From contig CAVWCR010000001.1 in assembly GCA_963753575.1 (NCBI GenBank), positions 62,001 through 126,000 of the forward strand: 64,000 bases of DNA, written 5' to 3'. The position numbers and the translations under genes are program-made. Position 1 is the first letter of the stretch; the number at the start of each line of letters is the position of its first letter. The notes below the pieces were generated by a model. The model was not told the DNA's origin. It did not search any database and was given only the letters and a program-made list of their open reading frames with translations. Source of the stretch: VAZQ01 sp963753575 (lineage in GTDB: Bacteria; Pseudomonadota; Alphaproteobacteria; Rhizobiales; Xanthobacteraceae). Positions 43,486 through 50,835 of this stretch are shown here, one piece after another.

Positions 43486-44441
43486 CCTTCTGTCTGAGCG
43501 TTCGCGGTGTCGTGAGGTATCCGGTACGTGAGGCGCTTGCCTTCGATGCCGCGAAGGGCACGCACCGCACGTTCCCCATCGTTCACGCCGAGCTTGGCGC
43601 GTTCGTTGTATCGAAAATCGAATTCCGCAAGGTACCGCTTCAAATGCGCTTCGCTGACGTGGTGATAAACGCCAATGATCCCGCGCTTCAAGATTGAGAA
43701 GTAACCCTCCACGGTGTTGGTGTGGGCGTCGCCGCGAACGTATTCCTCGGCACCGTGATCCACCATCTCGTGACGTGCGAATTCCTTGCCGACGCCCATG
43801 TATCCGCCAGCCGTATCCGTCATCAGATCGGACTTGCGGCTGACCTGGGTACGCAGGATTAGCCCAAGCGTCTTGCCGCTGATGTCGGCAACATGGTGTG
43901 AGCGCGCCTTGCCTTTGCGCTCGACCAGCGTGTGGACGATCTGTTTACCCATGCCGCCGATCTTCTTCGAGTCACGCTTGCTGAGGTGCTTGTTCGCTTC
44001 CTTTCCGCCGATGTAGGTCGTGTCGGCTTCCACGATCTTGCCGGCACCACCGAGTGGGCCAGAGGACCGCTTCAAGGGTGCCATGCCTTCGCGGATGCGG
44101 TGCGCCATGAACCAAGCGGACTTGTAGGTCACACCTAGCATGCGGTGCAGCTGATGCGCGCTGATGCCCTTCTTCGAGGAAGTCATCAAGTGGGTTGCGA
44201 ACAGCCATTTGTGCAGCGGGATATGGCTGCGCTCGTACAGGGTGCCGACACGCACGGTGAACTTTTGTCGACAATCGGAACACCAGTACCAGCCCGGTCC
44301 CATGGATTTGCCGCCAAGACGACCGACTGCGCTCAATTGGCCGCAGAACGGACAAACGGGGCCGTCTGGCCAGCGTGTTTTCTCCAAAAACTCGCGGGCC
44401 TTATCCTCATTGGTGAAGGCTGGATTGGTAAGGTTGCACAT
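43482..44441 (-). CDS. IS1595-family transposase
   Basis: 319 residues. N-terminal zinc ribbon: 'PVCPFCGQL' and 'WYWCSDCRQKF' give a C-x2-C...C-x2-C set near residues 32-60. The DDE nuclease follows: 'VEADTTYIGGKE' (first Asp), 'LMTDTAGGYMGVGKEF' (second Asp) and 'TNTVEGYFSILKRGIIGVYHH' (Glu, in the N-x-V-E-G/S-x-F/W motif of ISXO2-type enzymes). The C-terminal 'EFDFRYNERAKLG' is also typical. All catalytic residues are intact, so the enzyme should be active. It is transcribed toward the passenger genes. Confidence 0.93.
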   Translation of the reverse strand: MCNLTNPAFTNEDKAREFLEKTRWPDGPVCPFCGQLSAVGRLGGKSMGPGWYWCSDCRQKFTVRVGTLYERSHIPLHKWLFATHLMTSSKKGISAHQLHRMLGVTYKSAWFMAHRIREGMAPLKRSSGPLGGAGKIVEADTTYIGGKEANKHLSKRDSKKIGGMGKQIVHTLVERKGKARSHHVADISGKTLGLILRTQVSRKSDLMTDTAGGYMGVGKEFARHEMVDHGAEEYVRGDAHTNTVEGYFSILKRGIIGVYHHVSEAHLKRYLAEFDFRYNERAKLGVNDGERAVRALRGIEGKRLTYRIPHDTANAQTEG

Positions 44442-44506
44442 GGTCTTGTCCTCGATCTAGGCGGATCATGGCATACCCAGTTCGTTCAGTCAAGTATATA
44501 ACTCCC

Positions 44507-44545
44507 CTCCAGGGGAGGGTTGGAGCCCGCGGCACTCGTGTTCGT
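44507..44545. repeat. Right target duplication and remaining half of repeat A
   Basis: CTCCAGGG at 44507-44514 is the second target copy. It is followed by GGAGGGTTGGAGCCCGCGG, which continues the interrupted palindromic repeat. The same GGAGCCCGCGGC-type tail follows the GAGGGGAG hairpin at 52905-52945, showing the two are members of one repeat family. Confidence 0.8.
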
Positions 44546-44639
44546 GCCCATGCGCGGATAACGGCCGTTGCGCATTCCCTATTCAATTTTCAAACAGCCC
44601 GGAGCCTTCGTCAGTCAGTGCGCATCAGACAAATTGAGA

Positions 44640-45000
44640 TCGTCCCCTGTTGCTTTGCCTGGGCGCGGGGGTTCGCCCGTCTTCCGCTTTCCTCACCGCC
44701 CCTCAATCGAGGGGGATGGCGCGCCGACAAGGCGCAGTGCCCGGATTGCTCCGGGCGATGTCCGGCTGCGGCCGGACCATGGTGCACAGCGGTGCACCCG
44801 CGCCTCTCGGCGCGCCAACGCGGCATCTTGGCTTATCGCCTTTGACGGTGGTCGGACCGGGCCGGCTCCATAGTGGCCGACGAGCCTGCCCGAGTACCGC
44901 CCGGGGACGGGGCTTGCGTCATCACCCCGCTCGCGGGTGCCGCTCCCGGTCCTCGCCTTGCGAACGCCTCCGGAAGGCGCCCCTCGAACACGGAACGGGA
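44640..45000. ncRNA. Candidate structured RNA: run of perfect hairpins
   Basis: Between 44699 and 44814 six perfect inverted repeats follow one another almost without spacing: 44699-44714 (CCCCTC, loop AATC), 44721-44735 (GCGCC, loop GACAA), 44739-44756 (GCCCGGA, loop TTGC), 44761-44776 (TCCGGC, loop TGCG), 44781-44798 (GGTGCAC, short centre) and 44799-44814 (CGCGCC, loop TCTC). More GC hairpins follow, e.g. CCCGC/GCGGG near 44926. Open frames here have no protein features. I recall similar sequence between genes in other Rhizobiales. Strand and ends are unknown, so this is a candidate, not a call of a known family. Confidence 0.4.
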
Positions 45001-45142
45001 TAGGGAAGTTATGGCGCGACTTCACATGAAGATCAACAATTATTTTCTTAAAGTGAAATATCTTATGGTGAATAATGACATGAAATAATGCGGCGCGGCC
45101 GCAGCCCGGCGCATCGGCCCGCACGCCCGCGCGGGCTTGGCT

Positions 45143-45406
45143 TCAGATCGGATAGGTTGCCGGCGTGATGCCGCAGGCTTCGAGAAACTTGCGCACCTGC
45201 ACGACCTCCTCCTTCGGCAGATCGTGATGCACGTGGGTGAACGCGGCCGAATGGCCACTGAGCGTCACGCCGACCCGATTGCCGGATTTGTTGTCCACTT
45301 CTGCGCCGATCTCTTCCAGGAGGTGCATGACCTTCTTGAAGTCGATGTTGGCACTGATCGGATGCGCGAACAGCGCGTGCAGCGTCTTGCGATGATGATA
45401 ATTCAT
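45143..45406 (-). CDS. HicA-like small protein, no HicB partner
   Basis: 87 residues from ATG 45406 (GGGAAGG upstream). 'HHRKTLHALFAHPISANIDFKKVMHLLEEIGAEVDNKSGNRVGVTL' and 'AFTHVHHDLPKEEVVQVRKFLEACGI' follow the pattern of chromosomal HicA-family proteins: a short alpha-beta-beta-beta-alpha double-stranded RNA-binding fold. In classical HicA the catalytic His sits in a G-S-H-x sequence; here the corresponding place reads SGNRVGVTL with a later His-rich 'THVHHD', so toxic activity is doubtful. There is no HicB antitoxin next to it. It may be a solitary, non-toxic member. Confidence 0.65.
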   Translation of the reverse strand: MNYHHRKTLHALFAHPISANIDFKKVMHLLEEIGAEVDNKSGNRVGVTLSGHSAAFTHVHHDLPKEEVVQVRKFLEACGITPATYPI

Positions 45407-45478
45407 GACCAGCCTTCCCTCACATGAGCGGCACCTTTCGCCGTCGGGACGCAGGCCGTCGTTGATTTGGATCAAGTT

Positions 45479-46933
45479 TCAGCGTGGACCAGCCGGTCCG
45501 GGTGCCGCCAACCGCTTCACCAGGCGATAGAGGAAGGTCTTGCAGTCATAGATTTCCTTCACGCCGACGCGCTCGTTGCGGCCGTGCACGCCGTTGTTGC
45601 CGGAGGCGCTGAACAGCCCGGAGACGCCATAGGCCGGAATGCCGGCGTTGCGCAGCCAGCGGCTGTCGGTGTAGCCGGCCGACATCGTGGTGTTGAGGGC
45701 GACACCGGGCCACATCTCGACGGCGAGCGCGCGGACGGCGTTTAGCACCTCGAGGCGCGGCGGGGAGGGCGGGCTTGCGACCGCGCGCCCCTTGGGCGTG
45801 ATCGTCACCTTCTCGTCCGCGATGACGCGCGCAAGCGTGCGGCCGACCTCCGCGATCGGCTCGTCGGGCAGGATGCGGCAGTTGACGGTGGCGCGCGCGG
45901 ACTGCGGCAGCGCGTTCTCGGCATGGCCGGCTTGCAGCAGCGTCGCCACGCAGGTGGTGCGCATCTGCGCGTTGTAGGACGGATTGCTGCTGAGCGGCGC
46001 GAGCGCTTGCGGACCGGTGTTGCCCGCGAGCAGCGCCCGCATGGCGGCGGCAACCGGCGGGCTTTCGCTGGCGGCGAGGCGCTCGAAGTTTGCGCGCGTG
46101 ATCGCATTGAGCCTGGCGGGGAAATCGAACGAGCCGAGCCGCTGCAGTGCGCCGGCGAGCCGATAGATCGGATTGTCGCGCCGCGGCGCGGCGCTGTGGC
46201 CGCCCCGGTCGGTCACTTCGAGCACGTAAGTCTGGTAGATCTTCTCGGCGAGCTGCACCCCCATGCGGAACGGCCGGCCGTTGCGCAACGCGCCGCCGCC
46301 GCCCTCGTTGATCGCAAGCTCGGCATCGATCAGGTCGCGATGGTTCTGCAGCAAGTAGCGTATGCCATTGTGGGGGGAGTCGGAGACCTCCTCGTCGGTG
46401 GTGAGCGCCAGGATGATGTCGCGCTCCGGCTTGAAGCCCGCGCGCGCGTATTCGATCAGGTTCGCCACGAAGCTTGCGGCCATCGCCTTGTCGTCGATGA
46501 CGCCGCGCCCTTGGAAGTAGCCGCCCTCTTCATGCAGCTTGAACGGATCGGTGGTCCAGTCTACGCGGCTTGCTTCGACCACATCGATATGCGCGAGCAG
46601 CAGGATCGGCTTGCGCGCACCGGTGCCGCGCAGCCGCGCCACCAGGTTGCCCTTGCGCGGCCCGCTCGAGATCACCCGCACGTCGGACGCCGGCAGCCCG
46701 GCCGCGCGCAGCCGCGCCGCCATCGCCTCGGCCGCGCGCAACGTGTCGCCCGCTGAATCGGTGGTGTTGATCTCGACAAGCTCGCGGTAGACGGCGCGGA
46801 ACGCCTGCAGCTCGGGCGACAGCGGCTGCCCGAGCGCGCCGCCGCTGCAGGCCGACAGCAGCAGGGTTGCGGCCAGGACCCGCCACCTTGTGGCGCTCCA
46901 TCGGGTGACACGGGTCTCTTTGCCAATTGTCAT
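45479..46933 (-). CDS. M20-family peptidase, lipoprotein
   Basis: 484 residues with a lipoprotein signal (lipobox LLSAC-SGG near residue 29). Metallopeptidase family M20 motifs: 'ILLLAHIDVVEASRVDWTTDPF' (H-x-D zinc ligands), 'GRGVIDDKAMAASFV' (bridging Asp), 'ALTTDEEVSDSPHNG' (E-E catalytic and zinc), 'AINEGGGG' and, near the end, 'NGVHGRNERVGVKEIYD' (His ligand). A dimerisation domain ('EKIYQTYVLEVTDRGGHSAAP') lies in the middle. It probably removes amino acids from short peptides or acylated amino acids in the periplasm. Divergent from the DegS-like protease at 47083. Confidence 0.88.
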   Translation of the reverse strand: MTIGKETRVTRWSATRWRVLAATLLLSACSGGALGQPLSPELQAFRAVYRELVEINTTDSAGDTLRAAEAMAARLRAAGLPASDVRVISSGPRKGNLVARLRGTGARKPILLLAHIDVVEASRVDWTTDPFKLHEEGGYFQGRGVIDDKAMAASFVANLIEYARAGFKPERDIILALTTDEEVSDSPHNGIRYLLQNHRDLIDAELAINEGGGGALRNGRPFRMGVQLAEKIYQTYVLEVTDRGGHSAAPRRDNPIYRLAGALQRLGSFDFPARLNAITRANFERLAASESPPVAAAMRALLAGNTGPQALAPLSSNPSYNAQMRTTCVATLLQAGHAENALPQSARATVNCRILPDEPIAEVGRTLARVIADEKVTITPKGRAVASPPSPPRLEVLNAVRALAVEMWPGVALNTTMSAGYTDSRWLRNAGIPAYGVSGLFSASGNNGVHGRNERVGVKEIYDCKTFLYRLVKRLAAPGPAGPR

Positions 46934-47082
46934 GGGCTACCCCTCTCGTCCGCATAGCGTGGTGGGCACGAGGTCCTATCAATCCTATATATCTTCACGC
47001 GGCCGTGGGGGAACCATGAACGACCTGTCATGGTTGACTGGCGGGCAGGCCGCCATGCATTGGACTGGTCAGGGAGACCGCA

Positions 47083-48180
47083 ATGACGAACCGCATGCTT
47101 GGCGTGATCGCCGCGCTGATCCTGGGCGGATACGCCGTGTTTCTCGCCCGCCCCTACATCGACTATCAGCTCTATGCCGCTACCAGCCCCCGGACGGTCG
47201 AGCCGCGCGGCGATCTCGCCGATTACGAACGCGCGACCATCGCGCTGTTTGAGCGGGTATCGCCGTCCGTGGTGCAGGTCGTTGGCCGTGGCGCCGAGGT
47301 CGCCACCATGGGTGGCGAGGGGGCAGAGGTGCAGACCGGCACCGGCTTCGTCTGGGATGCCGCCGGCCATATCGTAACCAACAACCATGTGGTCGATGGC
47401 GCGCGTGCGCTGGCGGTGCGGCTCGCCTCCGGCGAGGCAGTCAGCGCGCAGATCGTCGGCGTGGCGCCGAACTACGACCTCGCGGTGATCCGGATCGGCA
47501 GCGTGCGGCAGATGCCCCCGCCGATCGCGGTCGGCACCTCGACCGACCTCAAGGTCGGGCAGGCGGCGTTTGCGATCGGCAATCCGTTCGGGCTCGACCA
47601 GTCGCTCACGACCGGCATCATCAGCGCCTTGAAACGGCGGCTGCCGACCAGCGGCGGCCGCGAGATTTCCAACGTCATCCAGACCGACGCCGCGATCAAT
47701 CCGGGCAATTCGGGCGGTCCGCTGCTCGATTCATCCGGTCGCCTGATCGGCGTCAACACCGCGATCTACTCGCCGTCGGGATCGAACGCCGGTATCGGTT
47801 TTGCGATCCCGGTCGACGTGGTGAACCGGATCGTGCCGGAGCTGATCCGCAACGGCCGCGTGCCGACGCCCGGCATCGGCATCGTGGCCGCGAGTGAGGC
47901 GGTTGCCACGCGGGTCGGGGTCGAGGGCGTGGTGATCGTGCGCACGGCGCCCGGCTCGCCCGCCGAGCGGGCGGGACTGCGGGGCGTCGACGCGTCCACG
48001 GGGGCGCTCGGCGACGTGATCGTGGCGGCAAACGACAAGCCGGTACGCCGGCTCGCCGACCTGACCGACGAGATCGAGCAGGTCGGCGTCGGCAAGACCA
48101 TCAGCCTGACCATCAGCCGCGGCGGCAGCAGGACGCAGGTCTCGGTCGAGATTACCGACATCAGCGCCAACCGACCCTGA
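47083..48180 (+). CDS. DegS/HtrA-like membrane-anchored serine protease
   Basis: 365 residues. An N-terminal hydrophobic helix (about 5-25) without a clear cleavage site suggests a membrane anchor as in DegS. Catalytic triad complete: His in 'HIVTNNHVVDGA', Asp in 'APNYDLAVIRIG', Ser in 'INPGNSGGPLLDSSGRLIGVNTAIYSP'. A single PDZ domain follows (about 265-360, 'VIVRTAPGSPAERAGLRG...GDVIVAANDKPVRRLADL'). One PDZ and an anchor point to DegS-type regulation or quality control rather than DegP, but no RseA-like partner is visible. Confidence 0.88.
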   Translation: MTNRMLGVIAALILGGYAVFLARPYIDYQLYAATSPRTVEPRGDLADYERATIALFERVSPSVVQVVGRGAEVATMGGEGAEVQTGTGFVWDAAGHIVTNNHVVDGARALAVRLASGEAVSAQIVGVAPNYDLAVIRIGSVRQMPPPIAVGTSTDLKVGQAAFAIGNPFGLDQSLTTGIISALKRRLPTSGGREISNVIQTDAAINPGNSGGPLLDSSGRLIGVNTAIYSPSGSNAGIGFAIPVDVVNRIVPELIRNGRVPTPGIGIVAASEAVATRVGVEGVVIVRTAPGSPAERAGLRGVDASTGALGDVIVAANDKPVRRLADLTDEIEQVGVGKTISLTISRGGSRTQVSVEITDISANRP

Positions 48181-48186
48181 GGCCTG

Positions 48187-48304
48187 GGCGAATAGCGAGT
48201 AGCGAATAGCGAGTAGCGAGTAGCGAGTAGCGAGTAGGCAATAAGCGAAGCCAGGGCGCTTTCCTCTTGTCCCCCTATTCGCTACTCGCTATTCGCTATT
48301 CGCC
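48187..48304. repeat. Tandem heptamers and inverted repeat
   Basis: GGCGAATAGCGAGTAGCGAA begins a run containing four tandem copies of GAGTAGC (48198-48236 region). After about 40 bases the reverse complement of the 23-bp left arm (48187-48209) appears at 48275-48304 (CTATTCGCTACTCGC...). The whole could fold as a long hairpin between the protease and the downstream gene. Related bases (GCGAATAGTGAGTAG) also occur at 1223-1237 beside repeat B. Confidence 0.8.
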
Positions 48305-48342
48305 AGAGTTTGCTATTCGCCAATTCAAACAGGAAACGCCTC

Positions 48343-49308
48343 ATGGAAATCAGCATCGCGCTGGAGCGCTACGACCGCCATTTTCCGTTCTTCGACGGCA
48401 CCGTGAAGCCGCGCAACGGCGTGTCGCTGAAGGTCTATCAGGTCGGGCAGTCGCATCCGGCGCGCGATGGCGAAGACCGGCATGGGCGCATGCTTGAGGG
48501 CGAGTTCGACGCCGCCGAGTTCTCGATGTCGACCTACCTGATGGCGATCGACCGCAACCTGCCGATCACCGGCGTACCGGTGTTTCCGCGCCGGCTGTTC
48601 AGCGCCGGGCTCTTTTTCGTGCGCGCCGATTCGACGCTGGGATCGCCCGCCGACCTCGCCGGCAAGAAGGTGGCGATCCGCTCGTTCCAGACCACGCTGT
48701 CGCTCTTGGCCAAGGGCGATCTCAAGTTCGAATACGGCGTGCCGTGGGAGGACATCCACTGGTTCCTGCAGGACGACGAGAAGATCGCGTTCGAGCCGAA
48801 GCCGGGGCTGCGGCTCGAGCACCTGCCCAAGAGCACCGACGTCGGCCACCTGTTGCGCGACGGCAAGGTCGATGCGGTGATCCAGCCGCATCCGCCGAAA
48901 TCGATGACGTCAGGCGAAGTGCCGATGCGGCGCCTGTTCGCCGATCCGGACGCCGAGGAGTTGCGCTACTTCAAGAAGTACGACTATCCGATCATGCACA
49001 TCCTCGCCATCAAGAAGGAATTGACCGAGCGCGATCCCTCGCTGCCGGTGACCTTGATGGAGATGTACGCGGATGCGCGCGCGATCGCGGACGACTATTA
49101 CTCCGACCCGAACTGGTCGAGCCTCGCCTTCGGGCGGCGCTACTACGAGCGCGAGAAGGCGATGTTCGGCAAGACCATCTGGCCGGTGGGGCTCGCCGCC
49201 AACCGCGCCAACCTGGAGCGCTTTATGAAATATTCGCGCGACCAGGGCCTCATCAGCGGTAAATTCGCGGTCGAGGACCTGTTCGCGAAGGCAGCACGGG
49301 ATACCTGA
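48343..49308 (+). CDS. 4,5-dihydroxyphthalate decarboxylase-like (PBP-fold) protein
   Basis: 321 residues from ATG 48343; no signal peptide. 'GVSLKVYQVGQSHPARDG', 'FDAAEFSMSTYLMAIDR', 'ITGVPVFPRRLFSAGLFFVRADS' and 'GKKVAIRSFQTTLSLLAKGDLKFEYGVPWEDIHWF' match the proteins annotated as 4,5-dihydroxyphthalate decarboxylase, which have the type-2 periplasmic binding fold. Without an export signal it may be a cytoplasmic enzyme on an aromatic acid. It stands just before an FAD monooxygenase and three TctC-like receptors, which fits an aromatic-carboxylate pathway. The exact reaction is uncertain. Confidence 0.78.
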   Translation: MEISIALERYDRHFPFFDGTVKPRNGVSLKVYQVGQSHPARDGEDRHGRMLEGEFDAAEFSMSTYLMAIDRNLPITGVPVFPRRLFSAGLFFVRADSTLGSPADLAGKKVAIRSFQTTLSLLAKGDLKFEYGVPWEDIHWFLQDDEKIAFEPKPGLRLEHLPKSTDVGHLLRDGKVDAVIQPHPPKSMTSGEVPMRRLFADPDAEELRYFKKYDYPIMHILAIKKELTERDPSLPVTLMEMYADARAIADDYYSDPNWSSLAFGRRYYEREKAMFGKTIWPVGLAANRANLERFMKYSRDQGLISGKFAVEDLFAKAARDT

Positions 49309-49363
49309 GGCGCGCCCTTGCTCGCGCCTCTCAGTTGTCGTCCGTTACTCGCGCCTTACCATT

Positions 49364-49472
49364 GTCGTCCCCGCGCAGGCGGGGACCCATACGCCGTGCC
49401 GTTGCGATGTGGCACGGTCGGTGAGATATCGATACGTCAGTGATTATAGGTCCCCGCCTGCGCGGGGACGAC
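49364..49472. repeat. MITE-like element bounded by type-B palindromes
   Basis: 109 bases with perfect 24-bp inverted ends: 49364-49387 (GTCGTCCCCGCGCAGGCGGG...) and 49449-49472 (its exact reverse complement). Each end is itself nearly palindromic and is a copy of repeat B. The centre contains GTGCCG...CGGCAC-like pairing and has no coding capacity. Confidence 0.85.
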
Positions 49473-49494
49473 AGTAACAGATGCCAGGACATGA

Positions 49495-50712
49495 TCACGC
49501 CGCCGCGGCCGGCTCCTTTGCGCGCGCGCCGGCGGTCACGTCGTGGCCGTAGATCCATTCGATGCCGTAGGTGTGCTCGTTCGGCTTCAGAATCTTCTTG
49601 ATCCGATAGCGGATGTCGCGCGCGAGGCGCTGCAGCGGCGACGTGGTGTTGTTGATCTTGCCGCGCTCGCGGGCGTGCAGCTGGATGCGCGAGGTGCGCG
49701 GCAGCCGCGCCTGCTGATAGGCGAGAAGCGCCCCCTCCGGATCGCTGCGATGCTGCGCCAAGAGGTCGGCGAGCACATAGCCGTCCTCGATCGCCTGGCC
49801 GGCGCCCTGCGCCAGATACGGCAGCATCGGATGGGCGGCGTCGCCCAAGAGCGTCACGCGCCCTTGCGTCCAGCGCGGCAGCGGATCGCGATCATAGAGC
49901 GCCCACTTGTAGCAGCGCTCGGTGCGCGAGAAGAGCTCGGAAAGGAGCGGATGCCAGCCTGAATAAGCCTCCGCGGCCTCGCGCCAGTCCGACTCCACCG
50001 ACCAGGATTCCTCGCGCCAGTCGGCCTCGTAATGCGCAATCCAGTTCACGATCTCGCCGCGGCGCACGTAATAGTGCACGACCGTGCCCTTGGGACCGAA
50101 CCACGCCGTCATGTTGGGCTCGATCAGGCCCTTGGGCAGCGCCGTGGTCGGCACCAGCCCGCGCCACACGATGTGGCCGGTGAAGCGCGGCGCGTCCGGA
50201 CCGTAAAGGCTCGTGCGCACCGAGGAGCGGATGCCGTCGGCGCCGATCACGATATCGGCCTCCGCCTCGCTGCCATCCGCAAACACGACCACGGCGCGGT
50301 CGCTGCTCTGCTTCACGCCCACACATTTGGCGTTGAGCCGGATCGCGCCGGCCGGCACCGCGCGCTGCAGCACCGCATGCAGGTCGGCGCGGTGCGCGCC
50401 GAAATAGCCGGCACCGTATTGCGAGCGGAACACGCCCTTCATCTTCGTTGCCGAAACGATGCTGCCGCTCTTCCAGTTGCGCACTACGTGCCGGTTGGGC
50501 TCGAAAGCGATCGCCTCGAAGGCCTGGTCGAGGCCGAGCGCCATCAGCACGCGCGCCGCGTTCGGGCTGAGCTGCACGCCGGCCCCGATCTCGCCTAGCT
50601 GATCGGCCTGCTCGTAGACGCTGACGTCGAAGCCGCGTTGCCGCAATGCAATCGCAGCGTTCAGTCCGCCCAGCCCTGCACCCACGACCGCGACCTTTTG
50701 CACCTTGCTCAT
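49495..50712 (-). CDS. FAD-dependent aromatic monooxygenase (salicylate hydroxylase-like)
   Basis: 405 residues from ATG 50712 with AAGGGAG upstream. Group A flavoprotein monooxygenase: 'VAVVGAGLGGLNAAIALRQRGFDVSVYEQ' (GxGxxG dinucleotide fold), 'FGAHRADLHAVLQRAV' and 'ADIVIGADGIRSSVR' (DG motif), and 'GRVTLLGDAAHPMLPYLAQGAGQAIEDGYVLADLL' (GD motif). Closest in pattern to salicylate or 3-hydroxybenzoate 6-hydroxylases. NADH-dependent ring hydroxylation in the cytoplasm is likely. It lies between the decarboxylase-like gene and three TctC-like receptor genes, probably one catabolic neighbourhood. Confidence 0.87.
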   Translation of the reverse strand: MSKVQKVAVVGAGLGGLNAAIALRQRGFDVSVYEQADQLGEIGAGVQLSPNAARVLMALGLDQAFEAIAFEPNRHVVRNWKSGSIVSATKMKGVFRSQYGAGYFGAHRADLHAVLQRAVPAGAIRLNAKCVGVKQSSDRAVVVFADGSEAEADIVIGADGIRSSVRTSLYGPDAPRFTGHIVWRGLVPTTALPKGLIEPNMTAWFGPKGTVVHYYVRRGEIVNWIAHYEADWREESWSVESDWREAAEAYSGWHPLLSELFSRTERCYKWALYDRDPLPRWTQGRVTLLGDAAHPMLPYLAQGAGQAIEDGYVLADLLAQHRSDPEGALLAYQQARLPRTSRIQLHARERGKINNTTSPLQRLARDIRYRIKKILKPNEHTYGIEWIYGHDVTAGARAKEPAAAA

Positions 50713-50784
50713 GGCGCTCCCTTCATCATCCTCATGTACGAGCCATAGGATAGCAGACGCCTTGCGTGGTATGAAATTCTCCGC

Positions 50785-50812
50785 TGTCGTCCCCGCGCAA
50801 GCGGGGACGACA
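50785..50812. repeat. Palindromic intergenic repeat, type B copy
   Basis: Palindrome with arms TGTCGTCCCCGC and complement around GCAA, between divergent monooxygenase and TctC-like genes. The ribosome site GGGAGAG of the latter begins about 12 bases downstream, so the hairpin may lie in the leader of that mRNA. Confidence 0.8.
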
Positions 50813-50835
50813 AACCGAGAGATGGGAGAGAAACG

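Larger units (their letters stand above)
42500..44506. mobile_element. IS1595-family insertion sequence with passenger genes (2,007 bp)
   Basis: The element is bounded by 27-bp terminal inverted repeats (left 42500-42526, right 44480-44506; 25 of 27 match; outer sequence GGGARTTATATACTTGAC) and flanked by CTCCAGGG duplications. It carries a transposase (minus strand) at the right end, and two passenger frames whose start codons overlap on opposite strands. Intact ends, intact transposase and a perfect duplication indicate a recent insertion. It landed in the palindromic repeat at 42376. IS1595-family elements with accessory genes are known from Nitrobacter relatives. Confidence 0.93.

Noticed and set aside
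44611..45124. Several short open frames over the hairpin run
   Set aside because: Three competing frames on both strands with no domain; the dense perfect hairpins explain the sequence better than a protein does.
45143..45406. Type II toxin-antitoxin system
   Set aside because: Only a HicA-like protein is present, its catalytic His position looks altered, and there is no HicB frame on either side.
48187..48304. Possible CRISPR-like array
   Set aside because: Units are 7 bp with no spacers and no cas genes nearby; it is a simple tandem repeat with an inverted arm.
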